Below, in pieces: positions 31,304-39,490 of a stretch of DNA of 64,000 nucleotides (positions are counted from its first letter, which is position 1; the number at the start of each line of letters is the position of its first letter). This DNA comes from Streptomyces sp. CB02056 (GTDB lineage Bacteria > Actinomycetota > Actinomycetes > Streptomycetales > Streptomycetaceae), in the NCBI RefSeq assembly GCF_001905545.1, contig NZ_LIPD01000009.1, positions 124,001 through 188,000 on the forward strand, written 5' to 3'. The notes below the pieces were generated by a model, which saw only the letters and a program-made list of their open reading frames with translations, made no database searches and was not told the DNA's origin. A program made the translations under genes and the position numbers.

Positions 31304-34300
31304 GTGGACGACGCAGTAGACAGCGCACAGGGCGTACGAACGGATGCGAGCTCCGGCCGTCACGCCGTGGTCCGCAACGGCAACGGTCAGTATGCGATCT
31401 GGCCGGGCGACTTGACCGTCCCGGCCGGCTGGCAGCAGGTCCACGGGCCGGCCGGACGGGCCGACTGCCGGGACTGGGTGGAGCGCGAGTGGCGCCCGGC
31501 CGGGCTGGGCTTCCCCGACGGCGCCCCGGTACGGCGGGCGGCGGGCGGATCCGCGGACCCGACGGCCGGATCGGCGGACCCGTCGGCCGGATTCCCGCAC
31601 ACCGTCGCCGGATTCGCGGACACGGTGCACGGGCTGTTCCGCGCGCGGGCGGCGCACGACCCGGACGCGGTCGCCGTCATCGCCGCGGACGCCACGCTGA
31701 GCTACCGCGAACTCGACCTGCGCAGCGACCGGTTGGCCGCCGCGCTGCGGGCGCGCGGGACCGGCCCGGAGCAGGTGGTGCCGGTCTGCCTGGACCGCGG
31801 GGCGGGTCTGGTCACCGCCTGGCTGGCCGTGCTCAAGGCCGGCGGGGCCTTCCTGCCGCTGGACCCGGCCCACCCGCCGCGGCGGCTGGCCCGGCTGGTC
31901 GAGGACTGCGGGGCGCGGGTGGTGGTCGCGGACGGTGACGGGTTCCCGGAGGCGCCCGGGGTGTCTGTGTCCGGGGTGTCCGCGCCCGGGGTGTCCGTGC
32001 CCGGGGTGTCCGTGCTCGGGGTGTCCGCGCCCGGGCCGGAGGACGGCGGGGAGCCCCTGAACTCCGGGGCGTACTTCGCCGGGGACGACGGCGCCGTCCC
32101 CGACGACCTCGCCTACCTGATCTACACCTCCGGCACCACCGGCCGCCCCAAGGGCGTCCCCGTCACCCACCGCGCACTGCTGTTCACCCTCGACCGGATC
32201 GTCCACGCCTACCGGCTGCGCCCCGGCGAACGCGTCCTGCACCTGGCCGCGCTGGGCTCCGACACCGCGCTGGAGCAGGTGTTCGGCGCGCTGCTCGCGG
32301 GCGCGACGGTGGTGCTCGGCGGGGGCGGCGGCGCGGGCGGCACCTGGGCGCCCACCGAGCTGGCCGGCCGGCTGCCCGGGCTGGGCCTGGCCGTCGCCGA
32401 CCTCACCCCCGCCTACTGGCACCACCTGCTCGACCTGCTCCCGCCCGGCGGGCCCGGCCCCCAGGGGCTGCGCCTGGTGGTGGTCGGCGGGGACGCCGTG
32501 CACGCCGCCGACAGCCGGCACTGCCTGGAGCGGCTGCCGGGCGCCCGGCTGCTCAACGCGTACGGGGTCACCGAGGCGGCCGTCACCTCGACGCTCTGCG
32601 AGGTCACGGCGGAGCTGCTCGACGGGGGCGGCGGAAGCTCCGCGGGGGCGGGCGGCACCCCGGCCGCGCCCGTGCCGATCGGACGGCCGCTGCCCGGGGT
32701 GCGGGTGCACGTGCTGGACGCCCGGCTGCGCCCCGTCCGGCCCGGGGAGAAGGGGCAGATCCACCTCGGCGGGCCCGGCCTGGCCCGGGGCTACTGGCGG
32801 CAGGCCGGGCTCACCGCCGAGTCCTTCCTGCCCGACCCGTACGCGCCGCTGCCCGGCGAGCGGATGTACCGCACCGGCGACGCCGGGCGCTGGCGGGCGG
32901 ACGGGCAGCTGGAGATCCTCGGCCGCTTCGACGACCAGGTGAAGGTGCGCGGGCACCGGGTGGACCCGGCCGAGGTCGAGGCCGTCCTGGCCGCGCACCC
33001 CGACGTCCGGCAGGCCCGGGTCGCGGCCGACGGCGAGGCGGCCGACGGCAGCCGCACGCTCATCGCGTACTACACGCCCGCCTCCGGGACGGCCGTCGGG
33101 GCGCCGGGGCTCCGGGCGTTCCTGGCCGACCGGCTGCCGGAGTACCTGGTGCCGGCCGAGTTCGTGCCGCTGGAGGCGATGCCGCTCACGGCGGCGGGGA
33201 AGATCGACCGGCGGCGGCTGCCGCACGCGCCGGTGCGCTCCCCGGCGTCGGCTCCCGTTCCCCCGTCGACCCCTTCGCCGGCCCCCGCACCCGGCCCCGC
33301 CGGAGACGGGGCGCTGGAGGCGGCCGTCGGACAGCTGTGGGCGGAGCTGCTCGGCGTCGAACACATCGGCCCGGACGGCGACTTCTTCGCGCTCGGCGGC
33401 ACCTCGCTGCTCGCGATGGAGATGCTGGCGCGGGCCCGGATCCTGCTCGGCATCGACGTCGGGCAGGTGCGCACGCTCACCCGGGCACTGCTGCGCGAGC
33501 CCGTCCTGCGCGCCTTCGCGGCGGCGCTGTCGGCGGCGCGCGGGGACACCCCCGCCGGGGCCGTACGGGACGCCGCGGTCGACTGGTTCGCGGAGGCCCG
33601 GCTCACCGAGGACCTCCGGCAGTCCTGGAGCCCGGCGCCCTCCCGCGCCGAACCCGCCGAGATCCTGCTCACCGGCGCCACCGGCTTCTGCGGCGCCCAC
33701 CTGCTGCACGCGCTGCTCGCGACCACCCGGGCGCGCATCCACTGCCTGGTCCGCGCGCCCGACGAGGAACACGCGCTGGAACGGCTGCGGGCGGCCCGGC
33801 AGCGCTTCCTGCGGCAGGACCTCGCCGACCGGCGGGTGGTGCCGCTGGTCGGCGACCTCACCCGGCCGAAGCTCGGCCTGACGGACCGTCGGTTCGACTG
33901 GTTGGCCGGGCACCTGGACGCGATCCACCACCTCGGCGGACAGGTCAACTTCCTCTACCCGTACCACCAGTTGCGTGGCGCCAACGTCGGCGGCACCCGG
34001 GAGGTCGTCCGGCTCGCCGGGCACAGCCGGGGCATCCCCGTGCACTACCTCTCCACCCTCGCCGTGCTGGCCGGCTTCGGCGCGGCCGGCGTCCCGAAGG
34101 TCACCGAGCGCACCCCGCTCGCCCACCCCGAACGGCTCGGCGTCGGCTACGTCGAGAGCAAGTGGGTCGCCGAACAGCTGCTGCACAACGCGGCCGCCGC
34201 CGGGCTGCCCGTCACCGTGCTGCGCACCAACGACGTCACCGGGGACCTCGCGTCCGGGGCGATGAACACCGGCACCGAACTGTGCGCGCTGATCGCCTAC

Positions 34301-34783
34301 TTGGCCGACAGTGGGACCTATCCGGACGTGCGGCTGCTGCTCGACTTCGTCCCCGCCGACCGCTTCGCCCGGGCCATCGCGCACATCGCCGCCCACGCAC
34401 CCGCCGCCGGCGAGGTCTACCACCTCACCTCCCCGCGCCCGGGCACCCTCGCCGACCTCGCCGAGCGGCTCCGGGCGCGCGGCCACCGGATCGCCCCGCT
34501 GCCGTACGGGGACTGGGTGCGGCGGCTGGTCCGGTTCGCCGCCGGGAACCCGACGCACCCGATCGCGCCGTTCGTCCCGCTGTTCGTGGACCGCGCGCCG
34601 GGGTCGGAGCTGTCGGTCAGCGAGATGTACTTCCGGCCGACGTTCCCGCTGTTCGAGCGGGCGAACGCGGACGCGGCGCTGGCCGGGAGCGGGATCGAAC
34701 TGCCGCCGGTGGAGGCGGAGTTGATCGACCACTACCTGGCGGGGCTGGAGCGGGAGGGCTTCCTGCGGGCGGTGTCTCCGTGA
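31304..34783 (+). CDS. NRPS-like protein: MbtH-adenylation-carrier-reductase
   Basis: 1159 residues. An MbtH-like module opens the protein (about 19-72: VVRNGNGQYAIWP, PAGW, C..WVEREW). The adenylation domain follows (about 105-640): A3 YTSGTTGRPKG near 274, A5 NAYGVTE near 417, A7 YRTGD near 521, A8 GRFDDQVKVRGHRVDP, A10 AAGKIDRRR near 630. The carrier motif LGGTSLLAM places the phosphopantetheine Ser near 701. A thioester-reductase/SDR domain (about 785-1150) has LLTGATGFCG and catalytic YVESK near 949, predicting NAD(P)H release of an aldehyde or alcohol. No condensation domain is present. GAGGT 8 nt upstream supports the GTG at 31304. It is coupled to the tRNA-transferase-like gene. Confidence 0.93.
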   Translation: MDDAVDSAQGVRTDASSGRHAVVRNGNGQYAIWPGDLTVPAGWQQVHGPAGRADCRDWVEREWRPAGLGFPDGAPVRRAAGGSADPTAGSADPSAGFPHTVAGFADTVHGLFRARAAHDPDAVAVIAADATLSYRELDLRSDRLAAALRARGTGPEQVVPVCLDRGAGLVTAWLAVLKAGGAFLPLDPAHPPRRLARLVEDCGARVVVADGDGFPEAPGVSVSGVSAPGVSVPGVSVLGVSAPGPEDGGEPLNSGAYFAGDDGAVPDDLAYLIYTSGTTGRPKGVPVTHRALLFTLDRIVHAYRLRPGERVLHLAALGSDTALEQVFGALLAGATVVLGGGGGAGGTWAPTELAGRLPGLGLAVADLTPAYWHHLLDLLPPGGPGPQGLRLVVVGGDAVHAADSRHCLERLPGARLLNAYGVTEAAVTSTLCEVTAELLDGGGGSSAGAGGTPAAPVPIGRPLPGVRVHVLDARLRPVRPGEKGQIHLGGPGLARGYWRQAGLTAESFLPDPYAPLPGERMYRTGDAGRWRADGQLEILGRFDDQVKVRGHRVDPAEVEAVLAAHPDVRQARVAADGEAADGSRTLIAYYTPASGTAVGAPGLRAFLADRLPEYLVPAEFVPLEAMPLTAAGKIDRRRLPHAPVRSPASAPVPPSTPSPAPAPGPAGDGALEAAVGQLWAELLGVEHIGPDGDFFALGGTSLLAMEMLARARILLGIDVGQVRTLTRALLREPVLRAFAAALSAARGDTPAGAVRDAAVDWFAEARLTEDLRQSWSPAPSRAEPAEILLTGATGFCGAHLLHALLATTRARIHCLVRAPDEEHALERLRAARQRFLRQDLADRRVVPLVGDLTRPKLGLTDRRFDWLAGHLDAIHHLGGQVNFLYPYHQLRGANVGGTREVVRLAGHSRGIPVHYLSTLAVLAGFGAAGVPKVTERTPLAHPERLGVGYVESKWVAEQLLHNAAAAGLPVTVLRTNDVTGDLASGAMNTGTELCALIAYLADSGTYPDVRLLLDFVPADRFARAIAHIAAHAPAAGEVYHLTSPRPGTLADLAERLRARGHRIAPLPYGDWVRRLVRFAAGNPTHPIAPFVPLFVDRAPGSELSVSEMYFRPTFPLFERANADAALAGSGIELPPVEAELIDHYLAGLEREGFLRAVSP
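31955..32029 (+). repeat. 15-bp tandem repeat inside the adenylation domain
   Basis: Five in-frame 15-bp units of CCCGGGGTGTCCGTG type encode PGVSV-like pentapeptides in a loop before core motif A3. An expandable loop at this point is not typical of A domains. Confidence 0.8.
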
Positions 34784-35595
34784 GCCCCTCCGAGGCGCTC
34801 GGCGCGTTCGAAGCGCTGGACGTGCTGGACGTGCGGCACGGGCCCGGCGACGGCCCGGTGGCCTTCGGCGGGTCGCTCGGCGCGCTCAGCCCCGGCGGGC
34901 TGCTGGCGGCGTACCGGCGCGGGCTGTTCCCGCTGCCGGCGGCGGACGTCTACGCGAGCGCGTACAACGAGGCGGTGTACGGGGACGCCGTCGAGGCGGG
35001 CGAGGTGGCGCTGCTGCCCGGCGGGGCGGACCCGTACGCGCTCGCCTGGTGGTCGCCCGACCCCCGGCCGGTGATCGCGCCCGACGGCGTCCGGCTCGGG
35101 AGCCGGCTGGCGCGGCGGCTGCGCAACCGGTCCACGTGGTGGACGAGCGCGGACCGGGCCTTCGGGCGGGTGCTGGCGGCGTGCGCCGAGGGCCGTCAAC
35201 CGGCTTGGCTCACCGAGGAGTTGGCGGCGTTGCTGGTGCGGCTGCACGAGCTGGGGGCGGCGCACAGCGGGGAGGTGTGGGAGGGGGAGGAGCTGATCGG
35301 CGGGGTGTTCGGGATCGCGGTCGGGCCGGTGCTGAGCCTGGACTCGATGTTCCACCGCCGCCCGGACGCCGCCCGGGTCGCCGTCGCCGACCTCGGGGCG
35401 CGGTTCGGTGCGGCGGGCGGGCGGCTGCTCGACGCCCAGTGGGACGGGCCGCACGTGCGGAGCCTCGGGGCCGAGCCGATGGCGCGCTCGCGGTACCTCG
35501 CGGAGCTGTCGGGCGGGAGTGGGGATTCCGCTGTGGTCCCGGACGGGGCGCCGCTGCCGGCGGCGCGGCTGGGAGAATCGGCATGCCTCCGCTGA
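34780..35595 (+). CDS. Leucyl/phenylalanyl-tRNA-protein transferase-like enzyme (Aat fold)
   Basis: 271 residues. Family segments are clear: YRRGLFP (45-51), WWSPDPR (90-96), EVWEGEELIGGVFG (165-178), LDSMFH (187-192), LLDAQ (216-220) and SLGAEPMAR (228-236). Canonical Aat moves Leu, Phe or Met from tRNA to N-terminal Arg or Lys of proteins. The D and Q of LLDAQ match the E. coli D186/Q188 pair, but the Glu of the usual ESMF is Asp here, and about 37 residues are inserted between FP and WWSPDPR. The GTG start overlaps the NRPS-like stop (GTGA), so it probably acylates the carrier-bound amino acid (inference). Confidence 0.88.
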   Translation: MSPSEALGAFEALDVLDVRHGPGDGPVAFGGSLGALSPGGLLAAYRRGLFPLPAADVYASAYNEAVYGDAVEAGEVALLPGGADPYALAWWSPDPRPVIAPDGVRLGSRLARRLRNRSTWWTSADRAFGRVLAACAEGRQPAWLTEELAALLVRLHELGAAHSGEVWEGEELIGGVFGIAVGPVLSLDSMFHRRPDAARVAVADLGARFGAAGGRLLDAQWDGPHVRSLGAEPMARSRYLAELSGGSGDSAVVPDGAPLPAARLGESACLR

Positions 35596-35674
35596 CCTGC
35601 GGTTAAACCTGATCGGGCTGGCTTTTTTGGCCTGTCTTCGACAAACTTATTCCTCGTCAGTAACATGACGCCGC

Positions 35675-37222
35675 GTGTTCAAAAGTTCCATAGGCAGGGC
35701 CTCCGGCCCCGCCGTCCTCACCCTCACCCTCACCCTCATCCTCGCCGGGGCCACCGCGTGCGGGCCGACCGACCCCGGCACCACCCAGGCCGGTGCCGAA
35801 CCGGCCGCCGCCACCGTCGCCGACCCGGCCGCGACCGCCGCCGGGGGCAGCCCGGCCGCCGCCGCCCGGCCCGCCGGTGCCACCCCGCACGCCAGAGCGG
35901 CCAGTCCCGCCGCCGGCCGTCCGACCCCGGGCAAAGCGCCCGTCACCGCCGCGCCCGCCGGCGACCAGCAGGCCGCGATCGGCAGCCCCGGCAAGGACGG
36001 TGGCGCGGTCACGGCGGCGACGAAGAACCTCCAGCTGACGGCGTACGACCCGGCGGGCGGGACGGCGGTGCTGTCGGCGACGGGGCCGGGCGCCACGGCC
36101 CCGACCTCGCCAAGTACCGCTCCCGGCACCGCTCCTGGCGCTTCTCCCAGCGCCGTGCCGAGCGCGGCCGCCGCCGCCGTCCAGCCCGGGCAGCTGATCG
36201 CCAGCCCGCCCACCGCCGCCGCACCGCAGGGCGCACTGGTCGCCGTCACCGGCGTCCGCCCCGGCGCGGGCAACACACTCGCCCTGACCACCCGCCCGGC
36301 CACCCTGGCCGAACTCCTCGGCGGCACCGAGGCCGACGGCAACGTCCCCGTCGACCCGCACGGCATCACGGTGACCCCGCTGGTCAAGGACCTCAAGGCC
36401 ACCGCCGGCCTGACCGGCAACGGCGTCCAGGCCGACGCCTCCGGCACCCTGGAGGTGAACCTCAAGGCCCCCGTCCCGCTGCCCGACGGTGCCAGCCTCG
36501 ACGCCTCCGGCTCGCTCCAGCTCCACCCGGCCGTCCACTTCGCCTACCACGGCGCCGCGGCCGGCAGTCCGCGCACCGCCTCGATCGGCTTCGACCTCGG
36601 TGCCCACGCGCAGTGGAAGGTCACCGGCGACGCCGCTCGCAGCACCGGCGCCGCGCCCATCCGGGTGCCCTTCGCCAAGCTGCAGGCCAGCCCGGTGCTG
36701 ACGGTCGCCGGCCTGCCGGTGGTCGTCAACCTCGGCCTCACCTGCTACCTGGAGGTCAGCGCCGACGGCCAGGTTCACCTGGAGGCGGAGCAGGACGCCA
36801 CCGGCACCTGGGCGGTCCGCGCCGACTACACCGGCGGCAAGGGCTGGACTCCGGTCACCAACGCCGAGACCAAGGTCACCCCGGTGCACGTGCGGCTCAA
36901 CGGCAAGGCGGGCGTGCGGGCCGCGCTCGGCGCCGAGATCAGCCTCGGCCTGTACGACACCGTCGGCGTGGAGGCCACCGTCGCCCCCTACCTGCGCGCC
37001 CAGGCCGAGGGCTCGCTGGTCGCCGACTCCTCCGGCAACCCGCCTCAGGTGCAGGGCAGTTGGTCGCTGGTCGGCGGCGTCGACCTGAACGGCTCGCTGC
37101 TCGCCCACCTGAAGGTCTTCGGCACCCCGATCATCGAGGGCAAGCTGCCGCTGCCGCCCTTCCACCGGGAGTGGCCGCTGCTCGGGGGATCGGCGACGCT
37201 GCCCGCGCCGCAGCACAGCTGA
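35675..37222 (+). CDS. Large Ala/Pro-rich lipoprotein
   Basis: 515 residues. The N-terminal signal (GPAVLTLTLTLILAGATACG) ends in a lipobox-like ATAC. A long disordered Ala/Pro/Gly/Thr region (about 30-190) acts as a wall-spanning linker. The C-terminal 300 residues are beta-rich with repeating strands (GTLEVNLKAPVPLPDGASLDA, ASIGFDLGAHAQWKV, KAGVRAALGAEISLGLYD). No enzyme motif is visible. The GTG at 35675 has no clear ribosome-binding site. Function unknown. Confidence 0.8.
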   Translation: MFKSSIGRASGPAVLTLTLTLILAGATACGPTDPGTTQAGAEPAAATVADPAATAAGGSPAAAARPAGATPHARAASPAAGRPTPGKAPVTAAPAGDQQAAIGSPGKDGGAVTAATKNLQLTAYDPAGGTAVLSATGPGATAPTSPSTAPGTAPGASPSAVPSAAAAAVQPGQLIASPPTAAAPQGALVAVTGVRPGAGNTLALTTRPATLAELLGGTEADGNVPVDPHGITVTPLVKDLKATAGLTGNGVQADASGTLEVNLKAPVPLPDGASLDASGSLQLHPAVHFAYHGAAAGSPRTASIGFDLGAHAQWKVTGDAARSTGAAPIRVPFAKLQASPVLTVAGLPVVVNLGLTCYLEVSADGQVHLEAEQDATGTWAVRADYTGGKGWTPVTNAETKVTPVHVRLNGKAGVRAALGAEISLGLYDTVGVEATVAPYLRAQAEGSLVADSSGNPPQVQGSWSLVGGVDLNGSLLAHLKVFGTPIIEGKLPLPPFHREWPLLGGSATLPAPQHS

Positions 37223-37238
37223 TCCGACGTCACTTCGT

Positions 37239-37273
37239 GGGCCCCTCCGCCGGGTTGTCCGGTCGAGGGGCCC
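37239..37273 (+). terminator. Stem-loop terminator
   Basis: GGGCCCCTC/GAGGGGCCC, 9-bp stem with a 17-nt loop, 16 nt after the lipoprotein stop codon. Confidence 0.65.
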
Positions 37274-37343
37274 TCGTCGTGGGTAGGCTCGGGTCGAAGC
37301 TCGGGCTTGAGTTCGAACCGGTCGGAGGGGGTGCGGGGGCGGG

Positions 37344-37904
37344 ATGCGGAACAGACAGGTGGCCTACGGCGTTTCGGTCGCCCTGGTGTGGGCGGTGTCG
37401 CTGACGCTGTACGCCGCCACCGGGATCGGCTGGTGGGCGGCCGTACCGGCGGGGCCGGCCGTGCTGGTGCTGCTGGCGGTCCTGTGGCCGCGGCGGCGGG
37501 GGAGCGGGGCCGGGCGGGGAGGGGATGTCGCCGCGTGGGACGCACCCCGCTCCGCGGCCGGGCCGGCGCCCGGCCGGGCGGCCCCGCTGCCGGAGAGTTC
37601 GGTGGTCTGGGAGATGGGGGACCCGGCCGGCCCGCCGGTCGTCAAGGGCCCGGTCGCCGGAAGCGCCGTCCTCCCGGATCGGATCGACTCCACCGAGCGG
37701 GACGACGACCTGGTGATCGTCGGGAGCGGTGCCGCCTCCCGGTACCGTCCCCTGCACGAGTACGCCCAGGACCCGCTGACCCCGGCGGCCGCCGAGACCG
37801 TCGCCACGGGCCTGGAGCGGCTGTTCCTCCGCCTCGGCCCGCCGCCGGGCGCCGCCCACGGCCCCGACCAGTCCGCCCCCGCACCCCGAGGTGACGACCG
37901 GTGA
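37344..37904 (+). CDS. Two-helix membrane protein
   Basis: 186 residues: two close N-terminal helices (YGVSVALVWAVSLTLYAA and AVPAGPAVLVLLAVLWP) then a soluble, acidic cytosolic tail without recognisable domain (DLVIVGSGAASRYRPLHEY near the end). Its stop overlaps the next start by 4 nt, so the two membrane proteins are co-translated. GGAGGGGGTGCGGGG lies upstream of the ATG. Function unknown. Confidence 0.7.
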   Translation: MRNRQVAYGVSVALVWAVSLTLYAATGIGWWAAVPAGPAVLVLLAVLWPRRRGSGAGRGGDVAAWDAPRSAAGPAPGRAAPLPESSVVWEMGDPAGPPVVKGPVAGSAVLPDRIDSTERDDDLVIVGSGAASRYRPLHEYAQDPLTPAAAETVATGLERLFLRLGPPPGAAHGPDQSAPAPRGDDR

Positions 37905-38389
37905 CCACCCCCGAGGAAGGCCGCCTCCGCCGCCCGACGGCCCTGGAGATCGCCACCCAGTGGGCCCAACTCCCGCCCGAGCACCTGCGGGTGGCCCTGG
38001 AACACCTCGAACTGGAACTCCAGCGAGAGCACGCCAGGGAGACGGCAAGGGAGCGCCACCGGGCGTCCCTCGAAACGGTCCGCCTCAAGGAGGAGCACGC
38101 GACCGAGCGCGCCCGGATCGCGGCCCGGGAACGCCGCGACCAGCGCGCCCACCAGCTCTACGTCGGCGGCCTGGTGGCCGGCTTTATGCTCGCCGCCGGG
38201 ATGCTCGTCGGCTCAGTGCTCGTCGGCCTCGACGGCCGCCAGTGGCTGGCCGGCCTGCTCGCCGGGCCCAGCCTGATCGCCCTGCCGGTGGTCTTCGTCC
38301 TGCGCCGCAGCGACCGCCCCGCCGCCCGCCCGCGCCCCCTCCCGCCGCCCTCGCTGCCGGACCAACTCCCGGGCGACCAACCGGCGTAG
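37901..38389 (+). CDS. Coiled-coil membrane protein
   Basis: 162 residues. The first half is a strongly charged helix (LEHLELELQREHARETARERHRASLETVRLKEEH in part, heptad-like) likely to form a coiled coil. Two transmembrane helices follow (VGGLVAGFMLAAGMLVGSVL and WLAGLLAGPSLIALPVVFVL) and a Pro-rich tail. The GTG start overlaps the preceding stop (GTGA), so the pair may form a complex. Function unknown. Confidence 0.75.
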   Translation: MTTPEEGRLRRPTALEIATQWAQLPPEHLRVALEHLELELQREHARETARERHRASLETVRLKEEHATERARIAARERRDQRAHQLYVGGLVAGFMLAAGMLVGSVLVGLDGRQWLAGLLAGPSLIALPVVFVLRRSDRPAARPRPLPPPSLPDQLPGDQPA

Positions 38390-38512
38390 CCGGGGGCGGG
38401 TGCCCGCGTCGGGTTGGTCCTGCGGCGTCCGCCGTGGTGGAGGCGTGTCGTGGATTCCGGAGCGCCCCGCGGCCGTGGAACCGGGCGGCTGGCGGCGCCC
38501 CGGAGCGGTGCG

Positions 38513-39478
38513 TCAGGTGCCGCTGGTCGGGGTGTCGTCCTTCTTGACGCCCAGGAGGATCTGGTCGAGCACCGAGACGTCCGGGGCGGCCGGGTCCTCG
38601 TCCACGCCGCCGTCGAAGACCACGTAGCCGCCGCCCTTGGCGGGGAGGGCGGCCAGCAGGACGAAGCCCTGGGTGCCGTCGGTGTTGGTGATGTGCCAGC
38701 GGGTCGCGTACCCGGCCACGCCGGCCACGGTGATGGTGCCCGAGCCGTAGTCGGTCTGCGAGGCCATCCCGCTGAAGATCTGCTTGGCGACCGTCGGCAT
38801 GGCGGCGTCGGCGGCGGCCTTGGGGGTGTCGCCCTGGACGGTGTTCTTCTCCACCGAGAACCGGCCGCGGATGCAGGCCTTGCCGTTCGCGCAGGTGTAG
38901 CGGCCGCTGCCGAGGTAGACCGACCACTGCGGGGTGTCGGTCGCGGAGACCTCCCAGCCCTCGAACAGCGGCAGGGTGATCGAGTGCTGCTTGTCCGCGA
39001 CGGTGCTCCGGAGGGCCGGCGCGGGCTTGGGCGTGGACGGTTTCGGGGCGGGGGTGGGGCTGGTCGTCGGGCCGGTGCTGCTGGTGACGGGGATGGTGGG
39101 GTCGGTGGTCGGGTCCGCCGCCGGGTCGCCGCCGCGGCTGAGCGCGATCCCGGCGACGCTGCCGCCGATCGCCAGGACGCCGACCGCGATGCTGATGAGC
39201 ACGCCGGGCTTGACCCGCTTGGGAGTCGGGGCCGGGGGCGGGTAGCCGGGGCCGGGCTGTCCGTAGCCCGCGCCGGGGTAGGCCTGCTGGGACGGGTGAA
39301 CCGGGTAGGCCGGGTACGCCTGCTGCGCCGGGTACGCCTCCTGGCCCGGGTAGCCGTAGGCGCCCTGGGCCGGCCGGACGTCGCCGGTCCAGGCGTTGCC
39401 GTCCCACCAGCGCTCGTGGCCCGGGGCGCCGTCCGGGCCGGGGACCGGGTACCACCCGGGAGGCGTCTCGTTGCTCAC
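38513..39478 (-). CDS. DUF2510 membrane protein with extracytoplasmic domain
   Basis: 321 residues: an N-terminal DUF2510 motif (PPGWYPVPGPDGAPGHERWWDGNAWTG), a Tyr/Pro/Gln/Gly-rich cytosolic segment, one transmembrane helix (VLISIAVGVLAIGGSVAGIAL), a Thr/Pro linker, and an external domain with two cysteines (YTCANGKACIRG). The GTG at 39478 lies 6 nt after TAGCGT on the minus strand, suggesting a leaderless mRNA. Function unknown; the layout is typical of actinobacterial surface proteins. Confidence 0.85.
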   Translation of the reverse strand: MSNETPPGWYPVPGPDGAPGHERWWDGNAWTGDVRPAQGAYGYPGQEAYPAQQAYPAYPVHPSQQAYPGAGYGQPGPGYPPPAPTPKRVKPGVLISIAVGVLAIGGSVAGIALSRGGDPAADPTTDPTIPVTSSTGPTTSPTPAPKPSTPKPAPALRSTVADKQHSITLPLFEGWEVSATDTPQWSVYLGSGRYTCANGKACIRGRFSVEKNTVQGDTPKAAADAAMPTVAKQIFSGMASQTDYGSGTITVAGVAGYATRWHITNTDGTQGFVLLAALPAKGGGYVVFDGGVDEDPAAPDVSVLDQILLGVKKDDTPTSGT

Positions 39479-39484
39479 GGCCGT

Positions 39485-39490
39485 ACGCTA
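39485..39490 (-). promoter_or_regulatory. -10 box, leaderless promoter of DUF2510 gene
   Basis: TAGCGT on the minus strand, 6 nt before the GTG at 39478. Confidence 0.5.

Noticed and set aside
31079..34732. 1200-codon minus-strand frame opposite the NRPS-like gene
   Set aside because: Antisense shadow; the plus strand carries all adenylation, carrier and reductase motifs.
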